64,000 bases of DNA from an uncultured Bacteroidia bacterium (GTDB lineage: Bacteria > Bacteroidota > Bacteroidia > Bacteroidales > ML635J-15), in the NCBI GenBank assembly GCA_902800045.1, contig CADCCZ010000005.1:1-64000 (forward strand), given 5' to 3'. Made by a program: the position numbers and the translations under genes. Under the pieces are notes generated by a model. It saw only the letters and a list, made by a program, of their open reading frames with translations. It was not told the origin of the DNA and did no database searches. Below are positions 33,329 through 40,849 of the stretch, piece by piece. Position 1 is the stretch's first letter, and the number at the start of each line of letters is the position of its first letter.

Positions 33329-35056
33329 ATGGATTTAAAGGCAATTTCAGAATTAAAAGGGCTCACATTCGTAATACCATACCAACAACGTGGCTACAAA
33401 TGGACACCAGACAATGTTAAAGTTCTTCTTGATGATTTCAATAGTTTTATCGATTCTAAAAAGACATTATATTGTTTGCAACCAATAGCTATTGCAAAAT
33501 GTACGGACAGTTATAGATTTGTTGTCATTGATGGTCAGCAGAGATTAACAACCTTGTATCTAATATGGAAATATTTGCAATTGAATGATACATATAAGTT
33601 TGAGTTTGAACGAGATGACGATGATGAGAGAAAAGATTTTCTTGAGAACATTTCAACCATAGAAGAAATAAACGACAATAAAATAGACTTTTTTTACATC
33701 TCTCGTGCATATCTTGCTATCAAAGAATGGTTTGAAGCAGACAAAGCAAATGAAAAAAAAATCAAAGAGTTGTTACTTGCACCAAAGGACAAACCATCTG
33801 TTCAGGTGCTTTGGTATGAAGTAGAAGAAAAAAAAGAACACGAAGCTTTTCGTGATATCAATAGCGGAAAAATCCAATTAAGCAACAGCGATTTGATAAA
33901 AGCATTGCTGCTAAATAACACAAACAATTTTGAAAATAGACAGCAGATTGCCGCTCAGTTTGAACTAATGGAACGCCAATTGGCAGAAGACCGCTTCTGG
34001 TATATGCTACAACGAAAAGACATAGAGCCTCTGAAAGGTCAGTCTCGTATTGATTTGTTATTTAATATGGAAGCAAATATAAAAAATGAAGACTATCAGA
34101 TTGATTCTCGAAAATCATTTTTCCTATTTTCTAATTATTCAACAGAAAAACTATTGATTATGTGGAAAAATATAAGGGAAAAATACCAACGTCTAAGAGA
34201 TTTATTCGAAGATCCATACACATTCCATTATATAGGATTCTTAATTTATTGCGGGCACGAACTTAATGACATAGTTAATGAATATTCAAGCCGCCCAAAA
34301 ACTGAATTTAGATCCTATTTGAAAACCGAGATAAAAAAACAAATGTTTCATAATCGTCTTGAAGAATATTCATACGAAGATTCAAAAGTTGCTTTGCGAA
34401 GATTATTCGTACTGCATAATATAGAAACTCTTTTGTATAGATATGAAGATTTGTCTAGTCACAAAGCTTTGAGGTTCTCATTTGAGAATTTCCCATTTGA
34501 ACTACTTTATACACAAACATGGAACATTGAGCACATAGCATCACATACAGACAACGATTTAAAAAAACAAAAGGATCGGGAAGATTGGATTAAAAGTGTG
34601 ACGACAGATTTTGAATCGCTTTTTAACGATGATAAACTTAAAATATTAAAACAAGAGGCTGAAGCAGATTTGAATAATGATGAGAACTTCAACCAACTCT
34701 ATGAGTATATTATAAAAAAAGCAAATGATAATCCTATTGAAAATGAAGAGGATAAAAATGGTATAGGAAATTTAGTTTTATTGGATGAACATACGAACAA
34801 AAGTTTTCACAATTCGTTATTCCCTCGCAAACGCAGGATTGTAATAATGGCAAGCGGATTGAGAAATAAAAAAGATCCACAAGAGAATGTTGAGCCCGTT
34901 TATGTTCCGATATGCACACAACAGGTTTATACAAAATCCTACAACAAGCAAAGTAATGTTAACCTGAATTGCTGGGGGCAGGATGATTATGATGCTTATC
35001 TATCTGATATGCGAGAAAAATTAAAGTTTTATTTTGATACGAACCAAGGAGAGTAA
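33329..35056 (+). CDS. DUF262-DUF1524 protein (GmrSD-like putative nuclease)
   Basis: The 575-aa product has an N-terminal DUF262 domain: FVIPYQQRGYKW (about 14-25), VIDGQQRLTTLYLI (66-79, the signature DGQQR of the ParB/sulfiredoxin-like nucleotide-binding fold) and FRDINSGKIQLSNSDLIKALL. The C-terminal third is DUF1524 (His-Me finger/HNH): WNIEHIASHTDND (near 397) provides the candidate catalytic His, and NLVLLDEHTNKSFHN with KRRIVIMA (near 480-500) the Asn/Lys end of the fold. In the GmrSD/BrxU group these two domains form a type IV restriction enzyme that uses nucleotides and cleaves modified phage DNA. Here both are on one chain. Base composition is clearly more AT-rich than the flanks. 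A DUF262-only gene follows after 5 bp. Confidence 0.85.
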   Translation: MDLKAISELKGLTFVIPYQQRGYKWTPDNVKVLLDDFNSFIDSKKTLYCLQPIAIAKCTDSYRFVVIDGQQRLTTLYLIWKYLQLNDTYKFEFERDDDDERKDFLENISTIEEINDNKIDFFYISRAYLAIKEWFEADKANEKKIKELLLAPKDKPSVQVLWYEVEEKKEHEAFRDINSGKIQLSNSDLIKALLLNNTNNFENRQQIAAQFELMERQLAEDRFWYMLQRKDIEPLKGQSRIDLLFNMEANIKNEDYQIDSRKSFFLFSNYSTEKLLIMWKNIREKYQRLRDLFEDPYTFHYIGFLIYCGHELNDIVNEYSSRPKTEFRSYLKTEIKKQMFHNRLEEYSYEDSKVALRRLFVLHNIETLLYRYEDLSSHKALRFSFENFPFELLYTQTWNIEHIASHTDNDLKKQKDREDWIKSVTTDFESLFNDDKLKILKQEAEADLNNDENFNQLYEYIIKKANDNPIENEEDKNGIGNLVLLDEHTNKSFHNSLFPRKRRIVIMASGLRNKKDPQENVEPVYVPICTQQVYTKSYNKQSNVNLNCWGQDDYDAYLSDMREKLKFYFDTNQGE

Positions 35057-35061
35057 TAACA

Positions 35062-37401
35062 ATGGCAAACGATATAAAAACATTTCAAACGGAGTTTATA
35101 GATTGTAGGAAAAACATACAAATACCTTTGTTGCAGCGCGATTATGTTCAAGGCGGAAGAAAAGATGTGATTGAACCATTCCTTGAAAAACTCATTTCTG
35201 CCATAAAAGAAGAATCCATACAAGTAAACTTAAATTATATATATGGATACGATAAGGAAAATTGGTTTGTTCCCATAGATGGTCAGCAACGCCTTATAAC
35301 CCTATGGTTACTACATCTATACATTTATGCGAATAAGACTGCCGATTTCTCTGTCAAGCTGAAATTCGAATCTCGAGAATTTGCCGACAATTTCTGTGAA
35401 CAATTAAGTACAAATCTATGTAACAATCTAAAAGAAGATATTGGCAATTCGTTAAAGGAAAAAATCATTGACTCCAGTTGGTTCGTTTCTGGTTGGCTTT
35501 ATGATGCCACTGTGAATAATATGTTGAGCACATTGGATTTGATTCATAAAAAAATTGGAGGTGCAAATATAGATAACGCATACACTCATAATATCACTTT
35601 TGATTTTCTAAATATGAAAGATAGATTGGATGATGATGTTTATGTAAAAATGAACGGACGCGGACGTCCATTGTCATATTTTGAGAATCTAAAATCCTGG
35701 ATGGACGAACATGTAAAAAAAGAATTTGGTGAAGATGATGAATTTACAAAAAATTGGCGAACAAAAATGGACAACGAATGGACGGATTTGTTTTGGGACA
35801 ATCGCAATAAAAAACAAGGACATCCGGAAGAAATTGATGATGAACAACAAAGATTCTTATACAGCATGCTGTTGTTGTTTTGGAAAAAGCACGAATTAGA
35901 CTTTTTAAATTCACTTGAAAAAGATGAAGAACGCATCACAAAATCAAATTATATCTCATTCCTAAATGAATGGGGGAAAGAAGACAATGAAAAGCTGTCT
36001 GAAGACTCTGCAATTGAGGATATTAGAAAAAAAACATTTTCGTTATTGCAGGATGGTGAGAAACTAATTCCTCTATATTGGATTGAAAAGACAAAAATAT
36101 TTGACAAAAATGTATTTCATTTTGTTAAAGAAGGACTTGATTCTTTAAATAAAAACAAAGATTCTATTAATAACAAAAACTGCAAATCGTACAATGACAT
36201 TATTTGTGCGATATATTTAGATTCCGAAATGTCCTATTTGTATCAAATCGCATTTAAAGAAGCTACATATAAGAAGACATTGCCATTGTTATATGCAATC
36301 ATAAAAACACCAGATAATTATAAAAATGAAAAAAAATTTTATCAATGGTTAAGATTATGGAAAAATTTGATACTCAATTCAAACATCGAAAGTGAAGATA
36401 TTGGAAACAGTTGCTATACTATTGAGAATATTTCTCAAAAGGTTGACAGTAATAATTTATATGAAGTTGTATCTAATTTGAAATGGGAAAGAAGGTTTGG
36501 TTTCAGCGAAGACCAATTCAACGAAGAAATCGCAAAAGCCAAGCAAATACTTAACGGAGAACCTCGTTCTGATGGAAAAGCATGGGAAGAAATCATAATA
36601 GAAGCTGAAAATTATGCATTTTTCAAAGGTGCAATTAGATTTTTATTTCAAGATGCAGAAGGTAAAGTAACAGAAGATAGTTGGAAGAATTTTGATACTA
36701 AATGGAATAACGCTAAAAAATATTTCCACAATAACGGATTAAAACCAGAATATAAAATTGATGTAACAAAAGCATTAGTTATTCAGTGTGATAAATGGAA
36801 AGAACAGTTATGCGATAAGCAAATTTTTAATCCTGATGTATCAACATGGAGATGGATATTATGTTCTTCTGCATGGACAAAACAAATATTTAATATACTT
36901 ATACATGAACTGAATCAAATTACCCCAGTAGGTATTAATGAAGAATATTCTATCGAAAAGTACATAACACCGATACTTGACAAACTACCATATAAAGAAA
37001 TGATAGAAAAAGAACCCAGTGGAAGATTCCATTGGAACGGCAAATTGGGATATTACATGCCATATGGACGTGAAGCTATTACATTTGATTGGTATGGGTT
37101 CAATAGAAATAAAATATTGTCTGATTTATGTAATAATAGTGTAATTTATTGCAAGCAGAAAATAGATAATTATGATTTCTTCTGGGGTTGGGATATTGAT
37201 TTTAAATATCGTGGCATAGATTTTCAATGGAATAGTGATGATAATATATATTTAATGATGAATGGAACAAAATTATCCCAAAATGAGCACGAAAATTATT
37301 CCGTTGAAGTATCTGGCATTTTCGAAAGCGATGAACTTGTCAACGAGTTAGACAAACTCATCGCCCAAGCATATCCCTCCGAACCTAAAGTCATTCAATA
37401 A
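35062..37401 (+). CDS. Second DUF262 protein, partner of the preceding gene
   Basis: The 779-aa product starts with DUF262: QIPLLQRDYVQG (20-31), PIDGQQRLITLWLLHLY (71-87) and VYVKMNGRGRPLSYFENLKSW (about 193-213), the family's last motif. The remaining 550 residues are mostly helical and charged, with no HNH signature that I can see. The C terminus (about 640-779) is aromatic-rich (FHWNGKLGYYMPYGREAITFDWYGF) and looks like a separate beta domain, perhaps a recognition module. Five base pairs separate it from the DUF262-DUF1524 gene, so they are co-transcribed and probably form a complex in which only the first chain carries the nuclease. The gene is AT-rich. It has no promoter of its own. 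Confidence 0.8.
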   Translation: MANDIKTFQTEFIDCRKNIQIPLLQRDYVQGGRKDVIEPFLEKLISAIKEESIQVNLNYIYGYDKENWFVPIDGQQRLITLWLLHLYIYANKTADFSVKLKFESREFADNFCEQLSTNLCNNLKEDIGNSLKEKIIDSSWFVSGWLYDATVNNMLSTLDLIHKKIGGANIDNAYTHNITFDFLNMKDRLDDDVYVKMNGRGRPLSYFENLKSWMDEHVKKEFGEDDEFTKNWRTKMDNEWTDLFWDNRNKKQGHPEEIDDEQQRFLYSMLLLFWKKHELDFLNSLEKDEERITKSNYISFLNEWGKEDNEKLSEDSAIEDIRKKTFSLLQDGEKLIPLYWIEKTKIFDKNVFHFVKEGLDSLNKNKDSINNKNCKSYNDIICAIYLDSEMSYLYQIAFKEATYKKTLPLLYAIIKTPDNYKNEKKFYQWLRLWKNLILNSNIESEDIGNSCYTIENISQKVDSNNLYEVVSNLKWERRFGFSEDQFNEEIAKAKQILNGEPRSDGKAWEEIIIEAENYAFFKGAIRFLFQDAEGKVTEDSWKNFDTKWNNAKKYFHNNGLKPEYKIDVTKALVIQCDKWKEQLCDKQIFNPDVSTWRWILCSSAWTKQIFNILIHELNQITPVGINEEYSIEKYITPILDKLPYKEMIEKEPSGRFHWNGKLGYYMPYGREAITFDWYGFNRNKILSDLCNNSVIYCKQKIDNYDFFWGWDIDFKYRGIDFQWNSDDNIYLMMNGTKLSQNEHENYSVEVSGIFESDELVNELDKLIAQAYPSEPKVIQ

Positions 37402-37435
37402 ACATTGCCCAAATAGCAACACATTTTCCCCAGCC

Positions 37436-37471
37436 TGCGCCCGATTTTGGCGTAGGCTTTCTTTTTCTTTG
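37436..37471 (+). promoter_or_regulatory. Island promoter/operator of the FtsZ-like gene (unit 3)
   Basis: Right half TGGCGTA (37448-37454) is exact; the left half is TGCGCCC (37436-37442), so the palindrome is extended as CCTGCGCC...GGCGTAGG with one mismatch. The -33 TTTG is at 37446-37449 and the -7 TTTG at 37468-37471, again 18 bp apart. It starts 35 bp after the stop of the second DUF262 gene. Confidence 0.6.
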
Positions 37472-37493
37472 TGCCATACCAAACAAAGGAACA

Positions 37494-38165
37494 ATGAGAA
37501 ACACACTCAAATCATCGCACAGGCAAAGCGGCATCAAAATTATCGGTATCGGCTGCGGAGGCAACAATATAGTTAATAGCCTGTATGCAAGCGGAATGAA
37601 TGATATTTCGCTGGTGGCTTGCGACTGCGATGCTTCCGTGCTCGAACGCTCGAAGACAGATGTTAAATTGCAATTCGGCAACGATGGCTTAGGAACCGGT
37701 GGTAATCCAACAGTCGGAAAGAAAACCGCTGAGGAGAAAGCCGCAGATATCAAGGCATTGCTAGGCGACGGAACGGATGTGGCATTTGTGGTGTCATGTT
37801 TGGGCGGTGGATGCGGAACGGGAGCTGCACCCATAGTTGCACGTGAGGCACGTCTGATGGGAATTACAACGATATGTGTTGCGACCTTGCCGTTCGAGTT
37901 CGAGGGGACACAGCGATTTGGGCAGTCACTAGACGGTGTACGTATGATGTCAAAAAATGCTGACGGCATCTACCTTTTCAACAACCAGTACATTTCCCGC
38001 CAGCATCCTGATTCGTCAATTAACGAAGCATTTGCGCAAGCCGATGAAATGATGTGCAATTTCATCAGAAACACCATCGAATCCATCACGAAGCAAAAGA
38101 AAGCAAAGCGAGAAAAAATTGGATTGTGGAGATTTTTGAGAAAAACATTTTGGCATACGACATAA
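37494..38165 (+). CDS. Truncated FtsZ/TubZ-like GTPase
   Basis: The 223-aa product covers only the nucleotide-binding half of FtsZ (full FtsZ is 350-450 aa). Seen motifs: IKIIGIGCGGNNIVN (T1 loop), ACDCDASVLERSK, GLGTGGNPTVGKKTAEE (T3), the tubulin signature as GGGCGTGAAP (T4; canonical GGGTGTG has T where this has C), PFEFEGTQR (T5) and DEMMCNFIRNTIESI (helix H7). The chain then ends: the T7 catalytic loop (NxDFxD) and the whole C-terminal domain are absent. Instead there is a basic, aromatic tail, KREKIGLWRFLRKTFWH, that could form an amphipathic membrane-binding helix. It should bind GTP but cannot complete a neighbour's active site, so it may cap, poison or sense the host FtsZ. The stop codon lies inside the next operator. 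It is not the division FtsZ. Confidence 0.85.
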   Translation: MRNTLKSSHRQSGIKIIGIGCGGNNIVNSLYASGMNDISLVACDCDASVLERSKTDVKLQFGNDGLGTGGNPTVGKKTAEEKAADIKALLGDGTDVAFVVSCLGGGCGTGAAPIVAREARLMGITTICVATLPFEFEGTQRFGQSLDGVRMMSKNADGIYLFNNQYISRQHPDSSINEAFAQADEMMCNFIRNTIESITKQKKAKREKIGLWRFLRKTFWHTT

Positions 38166-38191
38166 TTTGGCGTATATCAGATTTTTCTTTG
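38156..38191 (+). promoter_or_regulatory. Island promoter/operator of the 370-aa gene (unit 4)
   Basis: Operator TACGACA-TAATT-TGGCGTA at 38156-38174, overlapping the last codons and stop of the FtsZ-like gene. -33 TTTG at 38166-38169 and -7 TTTG at 38188-38191 (18 bp). The ATG at 38205 follows within about 7 nt of the expected start of transcription. Confidence 0.65.
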
Positions 38192-38204
38192 CTGGAAAAA
38201 ATAT

Positions 38205-39317
38205 ATGGACATCGAGAATCTAATCAATTGCATTGCGCATGACGCAGATGGAATATATAGGTATTTTTATCAACAAAAGGTGGCGAAAATAATTTCACAG
38301 CAAACTCGAGATTCCGAGTTGCCAAGAATGAAAATAAAACGTAGCCTATTGTTAGATACAATAAAAAGCAGATTTCCAGAAGCTGCAATAAAGGAATTAA
38401 ACGAATGGAAAGATCTGATAAAACTTGATAATGTAGATTTCAAGATTCACAATTTTTGCAAAAAAGTCAGAATTTCAATAAAGGGACACGAAGATTTTTA
38501 TTTCTATGGAGCAGCAGACAGAGTTGGTGAGGTCTTTGTCGATTCGGTCCCTAACTTGATAGAATACATGAAGGAAATTGATAGCCTAATGCCAGAATGG
38601 GAAAAGGAATACGCGAATCTTATTTCACAGCATGACAGCAAGATAAGTGATGCCCTGCGTGTTTCGTTGTTCAGTGGGGAATGTAAATTATGCGACATTT
38701 TGAAATGCAGAATGGAGTTGGCGCTTGCGGAGTGCCGTACAGATATTGGTGCTGGGCTTAAGCTTCGAAAAATATTGGCAGAATCAAACGCTTCATTTGA
38801 ACACATTATGGTAAGCACTCCAAACACTCCGTACCGCATTAAAAATTTTGGCAGAAATTATTCTAAGGACGATATGATTACAATCGCAGTTCTAGCTATT
38901 GACAATTGCGCAATGAACTTTTATGACACAGAAATTACAATTGAAAAGTTGGCGCATATTGACAGGATGATGCCCATCTGGATTGAGGAGTGCAAGCAAT
39001 GGGAATACGAGAACGAAAAGCAGAAAAAGGCGCAAGAGATAAAATCTATGAGTGTTTTCGCTCTCATCAAGCAAAAGATGAAACAACTTGGATGTGAATA
39101 CTATATCTCTACTAATCAAAAAACAACATCACTTTATATTAGGCTCGAAAAGTCGAGAATGCTAAAACTTTCGTTGCCCGATATGGCGATAAGTACAATA
39201 AACAGGCGTATTGAGATGATTGAAGATACCGTCAAAGCCATAAACAATATTCACAATGCTTTCCGAATAACCAACGAGGGGAAAAACATAGACTGGAAAA
39301 AGGAATCAACAGAATAA
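38205..39317 (+). CDS. Unknown 370-aa protein, last structural gene of the island
   Basis: I do not recognise this family. The protein is soluble, mainly helical and strongly charged. There is no signal peptide or membrane helix. It appears to contain a weak internal duplication: MKEIDSLMPEWEKEY (about 121-135) and LAHIDRMMPIWIEECKQWEYE (about 248-268) share the pattern ID-xMP-W-EE. A Cys pair (CKLCDILKC, about 159-167) could bind metal but has no second pair. The C-terminal 90 residues contain MKQLGCEYYISTNQKTTSLYIRLEKSRMLKLSL, which looks like a small alpha/beta domain. Its promoter is the island type and near-leaderless, so it belongs with the FtsZ-like gene and the DUF262 pair. A terminator follows 9 bp after the stop. 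Confidence 0.6.
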   Translation: MDIENLINCIAHDADGIYRYFYQQKVAKIISQQTRDSELPRMKIKRSLLLDTIKSRFPEAAIKELNEWKDLIKLDNVDFKIHNFCKKVRISIKGHEDFYFYGAADRVGEVFVDSVPNLIEYMKEIDSLMPEWEKEYANLISQHDSKISDALRVSLFSGECKLCDILKCRMELALAECRTDIGAGLKLRKILAESNASFEHIMVSTPNTPYRIKNFGRNYSKDDMITIAVLAIDNCAMNFYDTEITIEKLAHIDRMMPIWIEECKQWEYENEKQKKAQEIKSMSVFALIKQKMKQLGCEYYISTNQKTTSLYIRLEKSRMLKLSLPDMAISTINRRIEMIEDTVKAINNIHNAFRITNEGKNIDWKKESTE

Positions 39318-39326
39318 GCCGTAGGC

Positions 39327-39367
39327 GGTCGCGAATCTCTGCAAAGACGGATCTCCGCGACCTTTTT
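39327..39367 (+). terminator. Terminator after the 370-aa gene
   Basis: Stem GGTCGCG / CGCGACC (7 bp) with a 22-nt loop, followed directly by TTTTT. Confidence 0.7.
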
Positions 39368-39847
39368 AAACAAATACGAAGCAGAGCGGAGTATACCTTG
39401 ATTGCCGCCTTGGCTGGTGAGCGTAAGGTTGGTTCTGTAAATTGATTTCGAGCGTTTTTTGAAATTTGTTTCGAGCAGATTGGCGTGCGGAAAGAGGAAA
39501 CAATGCGGGTATTGTGACCGACTGACAATCGTCAAGATGCCGAAAGAAAATCAAAAACGCCGAAAAGTTCTTATATGTCAATATAAACCTTAAAAACGGT
39601 GAATTTGCAGAACCAACCTGAGAAAAATCGGTGGAACGGAGCGTAAAAAGGCAGACTGTTTGAGCCGAAGTGCAACGGAGGTGAGTTTCTGCGTTTTAGC
39701 GGAGTGTAAACGATTTTTAGCGAAGCAGACTCAGCGGACACACTTTTTTTGTTTACTTTATTTGGTGACAAAAAAAGTAAAAGCCTTCGCGACTAGAGCG
39801 AAAAGAATAAGATTGTTTCCTAAATTATCCCACAATATTTTTCATCC
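39368..39847. other. 480-bp stretch without a gene
   Basis: No supported coding region. It contains AGCG/GCGGAGTGTAA-like fragments (about 39600-39740) and an imperfect inverted pair TTTACTTT...AAAGTAAA (39751-39782) of a kind often seen between Bacteroidales genes. It separates the island's structural genes from the regulator gene. It could be the scar of an earlier element; I have no direct evidence. Confidence 0.4.
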
Positions 39848-39883
39848 TCCGCCATATTTTGTCACACCTTTTTCCTATATTTG
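39848..39883 (+). promoter_or_regulatory. Promoter of the WYL regulator with degenerate island operator
   Basis: TATATTTG (39876-39883) is a perfect -7 element; TTTG at 39858-39861 is 18 bp before its TTTG, the island geometry. Around it TCCGCCA-TATTT-TGTCACA (39848-39866) matches the operator at 11 of 14 arm positions (TACGCCA / TGTCGTA consensus). A weak self-regulation site is inferred. Confidence 0.5.
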
Positions 39884-39913
39884 CATCCGCAAACAACAAA
39901 AACATTACGCTAC

Positions 39914-40846
39914 ATGGATACAAAATCTCTGGTTTCCAATTATGTATGGCTCATAAGCTTCATCCGCCGCAGAGGCAGAGTTCCCTTCAAGGAAATAAAC
40001 AAGGCATGGCAACGCGCCGAACGCGACGGCGGACTGGAACTCAGCAAACGAACCTTCCTGCGACATATCAACGACATAGCCGACATCTTTGGCATCGACA
40101 TCGAATGCGAGGGTTGCGGCGAATACAACTATTTCATAACCAACGACGACAGCAAGTCCGACACGACAAAGGAATGGCTGCTAAACTCGATGTCGCTGCA
40201 CAACTTCGTCTGCGACAGCCAGCAACTGAAAAAACGCATACTGCTCGAAGACATCCCGTCGGGACAAAAGTTCCTGACCACTATCATCGAGGCAATACGT
40301 GACCTGACCGTGCTACATATATGGTATCAGGGATTCGGAAAACACGAAAGCGATTTCGAAATAAAACCCATCTGCGTAAAACTGTTCCGCCAACGATGGT
40401 ATGTTTACGCCAAATCGCAGGTCGGCAACCGCATCTACGCCCTCGACAGAATAAACGAAATCGAAGTTACCGACAAAAAATACAAGTTTCCCGACATCGC
40501 ACCCGACGAAGTGTTCGACAAAACTGTAGGAGTCAGCGCATTCGACGCAAAAGTGGAAAAAATTCGCATTAAGGCATTCAAGGACAAGCAACACGGCTAC
40601 GAGGACTGCTACCTGCGCTCGCTGCCACTGCACAAGTCGCAACGCGAAATAACAAACCTATCAACCGACGAATATGCTGTATTCGAGTACGATATGAAAG
40701 TCAGCTTTGAACTTAAACAGGAACTTCTGCGCCACATGGACAGCATCGAAGTCGTTGCTCCAAAGTCGCTGCGCGATGAAATGAAGCGCGTTACCGAAGC
40801 AATGACGAAACGATACAAAAAGTCGGCAAAAACTAAGGCAAAATAG
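39914..40846 (+). CDS. WYL-domain transcriptional regulator
   Basis: The 310-aa product has an N-terminal winged-helix-type region (about 1-90: RRRGRVPFKEINKAW, LSKRTFLRHINDIADIFGIDIEC) and a central WYL domain (about 120-200: DLTVLHIWYQGF, FEIKPICVKLFRQRWYVYAKS, RIYALDRINEIEV). The C-terminal WCX-type region (about 215-300) follows. WYL regulators such as BrxR and CapW bind inverted repeats upstream of phage-defence genes and are thought to sense nucleic acid ligands. It lies directly downstream of the island and its own promoter carries a degenerate island operator. That makes it the best candidate for the regulator, by inference. The ATG at 39914 is used because the longer frame starts inside the -7 element. 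Confidence 0.88.
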   Translation: MDTKSLVSNYVWLISFIRRRGRVPFKEINKAWQRAERDGGLELSKRTFLRHINDIADIFGIDIECEGCGEYNYFITNDDSKSDTTKEWLLNSMSLHNFVCDSQQLKKRILLEDIPSGQKFLTTIIEAIRDLTVLHIWYQGFGKHESDFEIKPICVKLFRQRWYVYAKSQVGNRIYALDRINEIEVTDKKYKFPDIAPDEVFDKTVGVSAFDAKVEKIRIKAFKDKQHGYEDCYLRSLPLHKSQREITNLSTDEYAVFEYDMKVSFELKQELLRHMDSIEVVAPKSLRDEMKRVTEAMTKRYKKSAKTKAK

Positions 40847-40849
40847 CCA

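Noticed and set aside
37494..38165. The cell-division gene ftsZ
   Set aside because: The product lacks the T7 loop and C-terminal domain and has no ftsA/ftsQ or murein gene neighbours, so it is a divergent relative.
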